Shown in pieces: positions 1 through 6,981 of a DNA stretch of 9,448 bases. The position numbers and the translations under genes are program-made. The notes beneath the pieces are model-generated. The model did not search any database and was not told the DNA's origin. It saw only the letters and a program-made list of their open reading frames with translations. The first letter of the stretch is position 1; each line of letters starts with the position of its first letter. Source of the stretch: Spirochaetaceae bacterium (GTDB lineage Bacteria > Spirochaetota > Spirochaetia > Treponematales > Breznakiellaceae); NCBI GenBank assembly GCA_031280115.1, contig JAITHF010000127.1, positions 1-9,448 on the forward strand. Reading direction: 5' to 3'.

Positions 1-40
1 CCCTCGCGCCGCAAGAAGCACGTGAATCCCCCGCAGGGGG
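1..40 (-). repeat. Partial intergenic repeat with CCCCC-TGC-GGGGG hairpin, copy 1
   Basis: Read on the minus strand from 40 down to 1, this matches plus-strand positions 9188-9227 at 35 of 40 bases without gaps. It opens with a 5-bp hairpin (CCCCC, loop TGC, GGGGG), and the first 18 bases are identical between the copies. Both copies lie downstream of a gene end: here after the EF-G-like gene and its terminator, there after the SH3 lipoprotein. The window edge cuts this copy, so its far end is unknown. Confidence 0.7.
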
Positions 41-41
41 T

Positions 42-82
42 GAAAAAATACCGTCCGAGGCTTTTTACAAAGTCCCGGACGG
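42..82 (-). terminator. Rho-independent terminator of the EF-G-like gene
   Basis: On the minus strand, CCGTCCG (82-76) pairs with CGGACGG (57-51). The stem continues inward through a G-U pair, a G-C pair, one A-C mismatch and four more pairs to a GTAA loop. A T-rich run (TATTTTTT, 50-43) follows at once. It lies about 84 bases past the EF-G-like stop codon. Stem plus T-tract is the standard intrinsic terminator form, and the orientation fits that gene. Confidence 0.88.
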
Positions 83-165
83 TAACCTCCTTGTTTGCGC
101 CGCCGCTGCTGCGCGGCAGACGCGCCCCCTCCCGCACGCTGCCGGAAGGGTATCCTGCCGCACGG

Positions 166-2241
166 TTATTCTTCGGTTTCCTGTACCCTGAAGGACTGGG
201 CGGCTTTGATAACTTCTTCGGCAATTTTGCCTGAAATCGGGGAATAGTGGTCAAAGTCAACGCTGAATGATCCGGTGCCGCTGGTGATGGAGCGCAGGTC
301 TATCGAATAGCGCAGGAGTTCCGCCTGCGGAACCTGAGCGCGGATTTCCTCGATGCCCCCCACCGAGTCCTGCCCCAGAATCTTGCCCCGTTTGCCTGAG
401 AGGTCGCTCATCACGTCGCCGAGGTACTTGCTTTCCACAAAGACCGTAAGGTTCATAACCGGTTCAAGCAGGGTCGGAGCGGCTTGGCGCATGGACTCCC
501 GAAAGGCGTTGCGGGCGGCAAGTTTAAAGGCTAATTCGGATGAATCAACCGGATGTTCCTTGCCGTCCAGGATCTTCACTTCCACATCCACCACTGGATA
601 GCCGGCCATAGTTCCGGCGGCCATTCCTTCGAGCACGCCTTTTTCAACTCCCGGGATATAGCCTTTGGAGATGGCGCCGCCGAATATGGCGTTCACAAAC
701 TTATACTGTTCCCCTCTGGCAAGGGGGGCGGTTTCCAACACGACCCTGCCGTACTGCCCGTGGCCGCCGGTCTGTTTTTTGTGGGTATACTCGGCGGATG
801 CTTTCTTGGTGATAGTCTCCCGGTACGGCACCCGGGGAATACGGGTTTCGACCTCGATTTTCTGGTTCTGTTTTATTTTGTCAAGAATAATGTTGACGTG
901 CAGTTCCCCCATGCCGGAAATGACCGTCTCTTTGGTCTCGGCGTTGAAAAGGCAGCGGAAGGTTTTGTCTTCTTCAGCAGCCCGGATCAGGGCTTCACTC
1001 AGTTTGTCGTCTTCTTTTTTTGCCGCCGCGTTCACTGCCACCGAATGAACCGGTTCGGGGAGGCGCAGGGGGAGAAACCGGAACGAATTGTCTCCGGCGG
1101 TAAGGGTGTCGTTGGTTTTAAGGCTTCCGGCTTTTGTTACAATCCCCACGTCCCCTGCGGCAAGCTCCCGTACTTCCTCAAGTTTCTTGCCCTGGCAGCT
1201 GTATATCTTGCCGATACGCTCTTTCTTGTTTTCCGCCGCGTTAAACGCCTCGCAGTCCGGCGAGAGTTTTCCCTGTATAATTTTAAGCCACGAGAGCTTT
1301 CCTGAAAACTGGTCGTAGGCGGTTTTGATAACCAGCGCCGCAAGGGGCTTGTCCGGGTCAAGGGGAACGGGCTTTTGGGTATCCGCGCTGTCCAGGGCTA
1401 CGTCTTGGGCGGTCCGGGGGTCCGGCGCGATGCGGGAAAAGAAGTCGAGCAGGGGGATAAGTCCGGAGTTTTTAAGCGCCACTCCTGCAAAGGCCGGAAC
1501 CGCCTTATTTGCCGCAAGCGCCTGGGCGAGCCCTTTTATAACATCCGCGCCGTCAAGGGTTCCTGTGTCGAGATACCGTTCCATAAGCTCGTCGTCCCCC
1601 TCTGCGGCGGCCTCAACGAGCCGTTCCCGTGCGGCGGCGGCCTGCCCCTGATACTCCTCAGGGATAGGGCATTCTTTTTCAAGCCCTTCTTTCTGGAGGA
1701 GGTACGCTTTTTCTTGCAGGACGTCAATGACCCCTTTATACGCCGCGCCCTGTTCCATAGGCAGGGTAACAACCACTGGTTCAACCTTAAACTTTTCTTT
1801 TATGTCCCCCATTGCTTTGGCAAAATCCGCCCGTTCATCATCCATCTTCGTAACGAAGATCCCCCGTGGTTTCCCGCGGCTGTCAAGATTGCGCCAGAGT
1901 TTTACGGTTTCGATCTGCACTCCTGACCGGCTGTCAAGGGTTAAGAGCGCCAGTTCAGCGGCGCGGAAGGTTAAGATCACGTCTCCGGTAAAATCGGCGG
2001 AGCCCGGGGTATCAAAAACGTTTATTTTGGCGCCGTTCCGTTCAATATGCGCCATAGCGGCGTGAATAGAAATCTTACGGTCAATTTCTTCGGGGCTTGA
2101 ATCGCTTATAGTTTTACCGGATTCCACGGTTTCGGCTTTGGGGATAACTCCTCCGGCAAAAAGGAGGTGTTCAAAAAGGCTTGTTTTTCCGGTTCCTCCA
2201 TGACCGGCTATAGAAACATTTTTGATAGTGGTATGGCTCAT
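166..2241 (-). CDS. EF-G-like translational GTPase (EF-G2 type)
   Basis: A 691-residue ribosomal translocase paralogue with the normal EF-G domain order. The GTPase domain shows the P-loop GHGGTGKT (13-20), switch II DTPG (77-80) and TKMD (131-134) in place of NKMD. Domain II spans about 296-385. Domain III carries GMGELH, domain IV carries TGGHGQYGRV, and domain V is C-terminal. Two departures from housekeeping EF-G are visible: switch I reads RKISI where RGITI is usual, and the catalytic histidine after DTPG is serine (DTPGSADF). Such changes are typical of the EF-G2 or 'EF-G-like' group, whose role is less clear than that of FusA. The ATG at 2241 has an AAGGAG ribosome site (2254-2249) seven bases upstream. 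It has its own promoter and terminator and probably acts in the cytoplasm on ribosomes. A canonical fusA is expected elsewhere in the genome. Confidence 0.93.
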   Translation of the reverse strand: MSHTTIKNVSIAGHGGTGKTSLFEHLLFAGGVIPKAETVESGKTISDSSPEEIDRKISIHAAMAHIERNGAKINVFDTPGSADFTGDVILTFRAAELALLTLDSRSGVQIETVKLWRNLDSRGKPRGIFVTKMDDERADFAKAMGDIKEKFKVEPVVVTLPMEQGAAYKGVIDVLQEKAYLLQKEGLEKECPIPEEYQGQAAAARERLVEAAAEGDDELMERYLDTGTLDGADVIKGLAQALAANKAVPAFAGVALKNSGLIPLLDFFSRIAPDPRTAQDVALDSADTQKPVPLDPDKPLAALVIKTAYDQFSGKLSWLKIIQGKLSPDCEAFNAAENKKERIGKIYSCQGKKLEEVRELAAGDVGIVTKAGSLKTNDTLTAGDNSFRFLPLRLPEPVHSVAVNAAAKKEDDKLSEALIRAAEEDKTFRCLFNAETKETVISGMGELHVNIILDKIKQNQKIEVETRIPRVPYRETITKKASAEYTHKKQTGGHGQYGRVVLETAPLARGEQYKFVNAIFGGAISKGYIPGVEKGVLEGMAAGTMAGYPVVDVEVKILDGKEHPVDSSELAFKLAARNAFRESMRQAAPTLLEPVMNLTVFVESKYLGDVMSDLSGKRGKILGQDSVGGIEEIRAQVPQAELLRYSIDLRSITSGTGSFSVDFDHYSPISGKIAEEVIKAAQSFRVQETEE

Positions 2242-2275
2242 AAAAGCGCTCCTTGTGGCAGTGGTTAATTGTTAT

Positions 2276-2304
2276 ATAATGAACGAGCCTTCCCCCCTTG
2301 TCAA
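2276..2304 (-). promoter_or_regulatory. Sigma-70-type promoter for the EF-G-like gene
   Basis: On the minus strand a perfect -35 TTGACA (2304-2299) is followed after 17 bases by CATTAT (2281-2276), a 4-of-6 match to the -10 consensus. The predicted transcript starts about 28 bases upstream of the ATG and includes the AAGGAG ribosome site. The -35 begins inside the hairpin that follows cimA, so the two genes are packed closely but can be expressed separately. Confidence 0.6.
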
Positions 2305-2327
2305 CCCCCTCCGCCCCTTCGGGGGTT
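2303..2327 (-). other. Stem-loop at the cimA stop codon
   Basis: AACCCCC (2303-2309) pairs perfectly over 7 bp with GGGGGTT (2321-2327) around an 11-base loop. The stem includes two bases of the cimA stop codon and touches the -35 box of the next gene. There is no T-run after it, so it is not a convincing intrinsic terminator. It may protect the 3' end, or transcription may read through into the EF-G-like gene. Confidence 0.4.
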
Positions 2328-3942
2328 AGAATAAGCCTTTGAAGCGGCGCTCGATGACGCTTATGAGCTTGTATTCGAGCGCGTCGACCAGCGCGGCGCG
2401 GCTGGCGTCGATGATGTCTTCAGAGACCCCCACGGTGCTCCAGGTATGCGCCCCGTCAGTGGACTCTATAAGCACCCGCACCTTTGCCGCGGTAGCGTCA
2501 TTGCCGCCGGCCTTTTCCACCACCCGCACCTTGTAATCCGAAAGCCGCACCTTCTCAATATCAAAATGGTAAAAAAACGGGTTCAGCGCTTTGCGGAGCG
2601 CCCGGTCCAAGGCGTTCACCGGCCCGCGCCCCTCGGCAGCGGCAATCTCTTTCTGGCCGTCAACCCATACCTTGACCCAGGCGTAACAGCAGGCAATCCC
2701 GTCCCCCCCGGGGTGTTCGCTCACCACCCGGTAGGCGTCGATCTTGAACAGGGGCCGGTACTTCCCCAGCGCCCGCCGGACAAGGAGCTCGAAACTCCCG
2801 TCCGCCCCCTCAAACTGCCAGCCCTCGGCTTCAAGGGCTTTGAGGCGGGAGGCAAGCTCAGCGGTTACCGGATGATCCTTGGTTACGGCAGGATCAATCT
2901 TCCGGGCCCGCTCGGCGATAGCCGCCCGCCCCCCGACCTCGCTCATAAGAAAATGCCGGTCGTTCCCCACCAGCGCCGGGTCTATGTGCTCAAAAGAATG
3001 GCGGGCCTTGAGTATGGCGTCGGCGTGCATGCCGGCTTTGTGGGAAAAGGCGTGGTTTCCGATATAGGGCATCCGCTCAGGCACCGGCACATTGGCAATC
3101 TCCGCCACCCGGCGGCTCGCGCCGGAAAGGCCGCTCAGTTTCCCCGGCGGGAGCGACCGCAGGGAGAGCTTGAGTTCAAGGCTGGGAATAACCGCCGCAA
3201 GCGCCGCGTTGCCGCAGCGCTCGCCGAAGCCGAGCAGCGTTCCCTGCACGTGCCGCGCGCCGGCCTGCACCGCCGCAATGGAGCAGGCGCTGGCCATGTC
3301 CGCGTCATTGTGGGCGTGGATGCCCACCGCGCCCAGGCCCTTTGCCGCGCAAACCCCTTCGCTGATAGTATCGGGAAAGTTCCCGCCGTTGGTATCGCAC
3401 AGCACAATCCGGTCCGCGCCGGCGTCAAGGGCCGCTTCCAGCGTTTTAAGGGCATAGGACGGGTTGGCTTTCCAGCCGTCGAAAAAATGCTCCCCGTCAT
3501 ACAGCACGATACGCCCCCGCTCCTTGAGATAGGCTATGGTTTCGGCTATCATGGCAAGGTTTTCCTCAAGCGAGGCACCCAGCACTTCGGTAACATGGAA
3601 ATCCCAGCTTTTTCCAAAAACCGCCACCGCTTCCGCGCCGGTATCCAGCAGGGTTTTGAGGTACGGGTCTTCAGCGGCGCTTATCCCTTTTTTCCGTGTT
3701 GAGCCGAAAGCGCAGAGCCGGGCGTGTTTCAGCGGGAGGCTTTGGGCGAGCCTGAAAAACTCCATGTCCTTGGGGTTGCTCCCCGGGTTCCCCGCTTCTA
3801 TCCACGGTATCCCAAGGTCGTCCAGCGTCCGGGCCACCGCCAGTTTATCCTGGAGGGAAAAGCTGATACCCGTGCTTTGGGCGCCGTCTCTCAGGGTGGT
3901 GTCAAGGATTTCGATGTCAACGGTTTCATTTTGGTTTTGCAC
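2326..3942 (-). CDS. cimA: (R)-citramalate synthase
   Basis: Joins pyruvate and acetyl-CoA to give (R)-citramalate, the first step of the threonine-independent route to isoleucine. The 538-residue product has the family's usual length and two-part build. An N-terminal DRE-TIM barrel carries DTTLRDG (14-20), LCDTNGG (181-187), the metal-binding HAHND (209-213) and GTLLGFGERCGN (234-245). The LeuA-type allosteric domain, from about 380, carries GPVNALDRAL and is where isoleucine feedback acts in relatives. I chose the GTG at 3942: GGAGG (3952-3948) lies five bases upstream, and the promoter at 3984-4013 predicts transcription starting just downstream of the longer TTG start at 3981. Homocitrate or 2-isopropylmalate synthase is less likely, because the N-terminal pattern, with IEAGNPGSNPKDMEFF, is that of the CimA branch. 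Cytoplasmic. Confidence 0.92.
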   Translation of the reverse strand: MQNQNETVDIEILDTTLRDGAQSTGISFSLQDKLAVARTLDDLGIPWIEAGNPGSNPKDMEFFRLAQSLPLKHARLCAFGSTRKKGISAAEDPYLKTLLDTGAEAVAVFGKSWDFHVTEVLGASLEENLAMIAETIAYLKERGRIVLYDGEHFFDGWKANPSYALKTLEAALDAGADRIVLCDTNGGNFPDTISEGVCAAKGLGAVGIHAHNDADMASACSIAAVQAGARHVQGTLLGFGERCGNAALAAVIPSLELKLSLRSLPPGKLSGLSGASRRVAEIANVPVPERMPYIGNHAFSHKAGMHADAILKARHSFEHIDPALVGNDRHFLMSEVGGRAAIAERARKIDPAVTKDHPVTAELASRLKALEAEGWQFEGADGSFELLVRRALGKYRPLFKIDAYRVVSEHPGGDGIACCYAWVKVWVDGQKEIAAAEGRGPVNALDRALRKALNPFFYHFDIEKVRLSDYKVRVVEKAGGNDATAAKVRVLIESTDGAHTWSTVGVSEDIIDASRAALVDALEYKLISVIERRFKGLF

Positions 3943-3983
3943 CGGAGCCTCCAACGTTTCTCGTCTGTCTCGTACCAGCAAGG

Positions 3984-4013
3984 ACTATACCACCGCTCAG
4001 GCAGGTTGGTCAA
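3984..4013 (-). promoter_or_regulatory. Sigma-70-type promoter for cimA
   Basis: On the minus strand TTGACC (4013-4008) and TATAGT (3989-3984), each 5 of 6 to consensus, are separated by 18 bases. The predicted start near 3977 gives a leader of about 35 bases containing the GGAGG ribosome site, which supports the GTG start at 3942. I see no leader peptide or attenuator in so short a leader. Confidence 0.62.
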
Positions 4014-4049
4014 TGACAGGCCCCTCCGGGGCGTTTTTACTCTGCCGCA

Positions 4050-4065
4050 CCGCGCAAGGGGCCTC
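4050..4065 (+). repeat. 16-bp direct repeat, copy 1
   Basis: CCGCGCAAGGGGCCTC occurs here and, identically and in the same orientation, at 4345-4360. The two copies enclose the 21-bp tandem repeats and the 94-bp repeat. Confidence 0.6.
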
Positions 4066-4076
4066 CGGCTCCGGCT

Positions 4077-4181
4077 CCGGTAGTTACCGCTAAGCCTCCG
4101 GTAACTGCCGGCAAGCCTCCGGGAATTACCGCTAAAACGGCGGGAATTACGTCTAAGGCGGCGGGAACTACCGCTAAACCT
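4077..4181. repeat. Five imperfect 21-bp tandem repeats
   Basis: Units start at 4077, 4098, 4119, 4140 and 4161, with a decayed sixth start at 4182. The common form is close to CCGGGAATTACCGCTAAGCCT. Since 21 is a multiple of three, both strands read as heptapeptide repeats: Arg/Ser-rich on the minus strand and roughly ITAKPPG on the plus strand. The plus frame lacks any start codon between the stop at 4014 and the repeats. The minus frame begins at a weak TTG and crosses the cimA promoter. I therefore treat the block as non-coding or a gene relic. It lies upstream of the cimA promoter. Confidence 0.75.
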
Positions 4182-4214
4182 CAGGGACGCCGTTTTATAC
4201 AAAGATTACGATGC

Positions 4215-4308
4215 CCTGTTCCCAGATAACGCATTATGGTATAACGAATTATCAGCGCTTCGCGCCTCTTTGGGAAGAATTTGGGGGAACCAGTTCCCCC
4301 AAACCCCC
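4215..4308 (+). repeat. 94-bp structured repeat, copy 1
   Basis: Matches the reverse complement of 9309-9403 with 7 mismatches and one single-base gap (about 92% identity); the half from 4262 to 4308 is identical. It holds a perfect 11-bp stem with a 2-base loop (4280-4290 with 4293-4303, arm TTTGGGGGAAC), a smaller GCGC-TTC-GCGC hairpin (4255-4265), and a 12-base direct repeat ATAACGCATTAT / ATAACGAATTAT (4226-4237, 4241-4252). It resembles REP-like or MITE-like dispersed elements. No transposase is present. Confidence 0.85.
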
Positions 4309-4344
4309 GCTAAAGGCTTCCTGCGGTGCGCCCTTCCGCCTGCG

Positions 4345-4360
4345 CCGCGCAAGGGGCCTC
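4345..4360 (+). repeat. 16-bp direct repeat, copy 2
   Basis: Identical to 4050-4065 and 295 bp downstream of it. A T-rich tract (4361-4381) follows, but only a 5-bp stem could be drawn before it, so I do not call a terminator. The rest of the gene-free stretch 4014-4426 shows nothing else recognisable. Confidence 0.6.
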
Positions 4361-4388
4361 TTATTTTTTTATTTTTTTTATACGGGGC

Positions 4389-4417
4389 TTTACGGCGAAC
4401 CGGATAAACGGTATAAA
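4389..4417 (+). promoter_or_regulatory. Possible promoter for the MFS gene
   Basis: TTTACG (4389-4394, 4 of 6) and TATAAA (4412-4417, 5 of 6) are spaced by 17 bases. The predicted transcript would start within a few bases of the ATG at 4427, leaving almost no leader. No Shine-Dalgarno sequence is visible there either. Confidence 0.4.
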
Positions 4418-4426
4418 GTAACCTTT

Positions 4427-5644
4427 ATGACCGGGACCGTTTTTCTGGGGCTTATCTACCTCACTTTTATCAGCCTCGGCCTGCCGGACCCGCTTTTAGG
4501 TACGGCCTGGCCGGTTATGCGTTTGGAACTCGGCGCCTCCCTTGATGCCGCCGGCATCCTGTCCGTCATTATTTCCGGCGGGACTATCGTAAGCAGCCTC
4601 TGCTGCGGGAGGCTGCTTGAGCGCTGGGGCGCCGGCAAAGTTACGGCTTGCAGCGTGCTCCTCACTGCCGGCGCGCTCACCCTCAGTTCTGTTTCCCCCT
4701 CGCTCCTGCCGCTCGGCCTTGCCGCCCTTCCCCTGGGGCTTGGGGGCGGCGCGGTGGACGCGGCGCTGAATAACTTCGTGGCCCTGCGCTATACCCCGCG
4801 GCACATGAGCTGGCTCCACTGCTTCTGGGGCGTAGGCGCCTTCGCCGGCCCGCTCATCATTGCCCGCTGGCTCAGCCGCGGGGATAACTGGCGCGGCGCC
4901 TACCTGACGCTGGGCCTCATCCAGTCCGGCGTGAGCCTCCTCCTTTTTATGTCCCTCCCGCTCTGGGACAGGCCGCAGGCCGGGCGCGGCGGGGAACAGA
5001 GGGGTCAAGAGGAGGCGGGCCCGCAAGGGGGGCGGGCCGGCGCCGGCGGGAAGAAAAACGTGCTGCGTATTCCCGGGGTGCCCCAAACCCTTGCAATGTT
5101 TTTTATGTACTGCGCCTTTGAGTACATCATCGGGCTGTGGGGCGCAAGTTTTCTTATAGAGGCCCGGGGGTTTGCCAAAGCGGACGCGGCCCGGGCGCTG
5201 GCGCTGTACTTCATGGGTATCACCGCAGGCCGCTTTGGTACGGGCTTTCTTACCATGCGCCTGAACGGAGGCGCCCTCATCCGGGTGGGCCTTGCGGTTA
5301 TCAGCGCAGGGTCCCTGCTCCTCCTCCTCCCGCTGCCGCCGCCCCTCGCCCCTTTAGCGCTCCTTATCATCGGCCTGGGGTGCGCGCCGGTCTACCCGAG
5401 CATCATACACCTCACGCCGGAACGCTTCGGGCCGGCCAATTCCTCCAGAATTATCGGCCTTGAGATGGCCTGCGCCTATTGCGGCAGCACCTTCATGCCC
5501 CCTCTGGCCGGCTTTGCCGCGGCGCGCACCTCAATGGCCGTCATACCCGCAATCCTCCTCTGCTGCGGTGCGGCCATGCTGTTCATGTCAGAAAAGATAC
5601 ATAAGGCGGTTAAAACGCGAAAACAGGGTAGTATGATACGATAA
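4427..5644 (+). CDS. Major facilitator superfamily transporter
   Basis: A 405-residue inner-membrane carrier with about twelve hydrophobic helices in two halves. A hydrophilic Gly/Arg/Gln-rich loop (about 181-211) separates them. A variant of MFS motif A, GRLLERWGAGKV (61-72), lies in the loop after helix 2. The stretch DAALNNFVALRYTPRHMSWL, followed by CFWGVGAFAGP (111-142), resembles the FHS/FucP-like sugar and drug carrier group, but the substrate cannot be read from sequence. The reading frame is open back to an ATG at 4211, which would add 72 residues. Those residues are encoded by the 94-bp repeat and a T-rich tract and have no transporter character, so I start at 4427, where the first helix begins. 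The next gene, a metal-dependent repressor, starts 52 bases downstream, so metal-linked transport is possible but unproven. Confidence 0.88.
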   Translation: MTGTVFLGLIYLTFISLGLPDPLLGTAWPVMRLELGASLDAAGILSVIISGGTIVSSLCCGRLLERWGAGKVTACSVLLTAGALTLSSVSPSLLPLGLAALPLGLGGGAVDAALNNFVALRYTPRHMSWLHCFWGVGAFAGPLIIARWLSRGDNWRGAYLTLGLIQSGVSLLLFMSLPLWDRPQAGRGGEQRGQEEAGPQGGRAGAGGKKNVLRIPGVPQTLAMFFMYCAFEYIIGLWGASFLIEARGFAKADAARALALYFMGITAGRFGTGFLTMRLNGGALIRVGLAVISAGSLLLLLPLPPPLAPLALLIIGLGCAPVYPSIIHLTPERFGPANSSRIIGLEMACAYCGSTFMPPLAGFAAARTSMAVIPAILLCCGAAMLFMSEKIHKAVKTRKQGSMIR

Positions 5645-5659
5645 CCCGCATTCTCCCAC

Positions 5660-5688
5660 TAGACAGGGCGCGGAATATCTTACAAAAT
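5660..5688 (+). promoter_or_regulatory. Possible promoter for the DtxR-family gene
   Basis: TAGACA (5660-5665, 5 of 6) and CAAAAT (5683-5688, 4 of 6) are spaced by 17 bases. Transcription would start about one or two bases before the ATG at 5697. The gene also lacks a ribosome site, which fits a leaderless message. Co-transcription from the MFS gene remains possible. Confidence 0.35.
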
Positions 5689-5696
5689 AATAACGT

Positions 5697-6116
5697 ATGA
5701 CCCAATCATTAGAAGATTATCTTGAAATGGTAAGTTTCCTTGCGGAAGAGGGGGACGGGGAAGTCCGCTTAACCGACATCGCCTCCCGTTTGCAGGTTAC
5801 GAAGCCTTCAGTATTTACGGCGCTTAAAATTCTTGAAGAGCAGGGGCTTTTGGAACACGCACGGTACCGCACGATTTCCCTCACCGAGAAAGGCGCCGCA
5901 GTGGCGGCCAAGATTCGGGACCGCCACCGGCTGCTTACGGTGTTTCTCACCACTATCGTGGGGGTGGGCATCGAAACCGCGGAAAAAGACGCCTGCAAGA
6001 TGGAGCACCTTCTTTCGGATGAAACGTTTGAAAAGATCAAAGCCCTCGTGCGCGCCGGCGTTGCCGCCGCAGGCGCGCGCAGGGCGCCCTGCCTGACGGA
6101 TGGCGCGGAAGATTAA
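5697..6116 (+). CDS. DtxR/MntR-family metal-dependent transcriptional repressor
   Basis: A 139-residue cytoplasmic DNA-binding regulator of the short, MntR-like form: an N-terminal winged helix (about 1-65, recognition helix near KPSVFTALKILEEQG, 36-50) and a metal-binding dimerisation domain (about 66-118). There is no C-terminal SH3-like domain. Aligned by motif to Bacillus MntR, the metal ligands are Asp7, Glu10, His77, Glu103 and His104. The position of MntR Glu99 is Cys100, as in DtxR and IdeR (DAC..EH). The site is therefore a hybrid, and manganese versus iron specificity cannot be settled by eye. The start at 5697 keeps Asp7 and Glu10. No Shine-Dalgarno is visible. The last 17 bases overlap the start of the methyltransferase gene, suggesting translational coupling. 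Likely targets include its own promoter and possibly the upstream MFS gene. Confidence 0.87.
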   Translation: MTQSLEDYLEMVSFLAEEGDGEVRLTDIASRLQVTKPSVFTALKILEEQGLLEHARYRTISLTEKGAAVAAKIRDRHRLLTVFLTTIVGVGIETAEKDACKMEHLLSDETFEKIKALVRAGVAAAGARRAPCLTDGAED

Positions 6117-6954
6117 AACTGCCGCGAAAGCGCGGAAGGTTGAACATTACGCGAACAGCCGGGGGCTCCCGGCGTTTGAGGCGTATTATACCGCTTTGTA
6201 CGGCGAGCGCTGGCCGCGCCTGCGCGAGGCCCTGGCCGAAAACCCCCGGGCCGAAGACTTTGCCCAGGGGCTTGCCAAAGCGTACCGCCTTGACCGCGCC
6301 TCGGTTATCGCGGCGCGGTGCCTCCGCCTGCCTGACGCGGGGTTTGTGCTGGACGCCTGCGCCGCGCCCGGGGGGAAGGCTCTGGCGCTCCTTTCCCGCA
6401 TGGCCCAAGGGGTAACGCTGGTTGCCAACGAGCGCTCACGGGAGCGCCGGCGCCGCCTTCAAGCCGTGCTGGACGAACACCTTCCCGCGGAAAAGCGCGG
6501 GCAGGTGCGGGTGTCGGGCTTTGACGCGGCCTCCGCAGGCGGGAGGGGCAGCGAGCGGGGGCGGTTCGGCGCGGTCCTGCTGGACGCGCCCTGTTCGGCG
6601 GAGCGCCATCTGGTGCGTAAGCCCTGCCTCCTTGAACGCTGGAACCCGGCGGGCCCCGCTTTTCTTGCCCAGCGGCAGTGGGCGCTCCTTTCTGCGGCGT
6701 ACCTGCTCTCCATGCCCGGGGCCTCTCTGGTGTATGTTACCTGCGCGATCTCCCCGGAGGAAAACGACCGCGTGTCCCAAAGGCTCTTAGCGAAGTACCC
6801 GCAAGGCGCGGCCCTTGACAGGCCGGATTTTCAGGAAGGGGAGGAGACCGCTTTCGGGAGAATCATCCTTCCAGACGTGTCGGACCGCATGGGGCCCCTC
6901 TATATTGCGCGTTTCCGCCTGCAGCCCCGCGCCCCCCTCCAGGGGGTTGATTAA
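6100..6954 (+). CDS. RsmB/RsmF (NOL1/NOP2/Sun) family RNA m5C methyltransferase
   Basis: A 284-residue S-adenosylmethionine-dependent RNA cytosine-5 methyltransferase. The Rossmann core shows motif I DACAAPGGK (85-93), motif IV LDAPCSAE (161-168, Cys165) and motif VI VTCAISPEEN (213-222, Cys215). In this family the motif VI cysteine attacks C6 of the base and the motif IV cysteine aids product release; both are present. The end (DRMGPLYIARFRL) fits the family's terminal strand. It is shorter than E. coli RsmB or RsmF, with no NusB-like domain and no C-terminal PUA-like extension, so whether it acts on rRNA or tRNA is open. The ATG overlaps the repressor gene by 17 bases with no strong ribosome site, which fits coupled translation. 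Confidence 0.9.
   Translation: MARKIKTAAKARKVEHYANSRGLPAFEAYYTALYGERWPRLREALAENPRAEDFAQGLAKAYRLDRASVIAARCLRLPDAGFVLDACAAPGGKALALLSRMAQGVTLVANERSRERRRRLQAVLDEHLPAEKRGQVRVSGFDAASAGGRGSERGRFGAVLLDAPCSAERHLVRKPCLLERWNPAGPAFLAQRQWALLSAAYLLSMPGASLVYVTCAISPEENDRVSQRLLAKYPQGAALDRPDFQEGEETAFGRIILPDVSDRMGPLYIARFRLQPRAPLQGVD
6933..6946 (+). other. Hairpin at the end of the methyltransferase gene
   Basis: CCCCCT (6933-6938) and AGGGGG (6941-6946) form a perfect 6-bp stem with a 2-base loop, six bases before the stop codon. Only a weak TTGATT follows, so it is not a clear terminator. Similar C-run/G-run hairpins lie at other gene ends in the window. Confidence 0.35.
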
Positions 6955-6981
6955 AAGGCTTTGCATGAGTATAGTGTGGCC

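Noticed and set aside
22..234. 70-codon plus-strand frame at the left end
   Set aside because: It crosses the hairpin repeat and terminator and runs into the EF-G-like gene antisense.
553..1305. 250-codon plus-strand open frame opposite the EF-G-like gene
   Set aside because: Antisense shadow of a well-conserved coding sequence with no protein-family character.
2446..3702. 418-codon plus-strand open frame opposite cimA
   Set aside because: It lies wholly antisense to a convincing cimA, its translation has no recognisable domains, and long antisense frames are expected in GC-rich genes.
3891..4202. 103-codon minus-strand frame with Arg/Ser-rich heptads
   Set aside because: It starts at a TTG without a ribosome site, runs through the cimA promoter and into cimA in another frame; the heptads simply reflect the 21-bp DNA repeats.
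4331..4382. Possible terminator with T-run before the MFS gene
   Set aside because: Only a 5-bp stem can be drawn and no plus-strand gene lies upstream.
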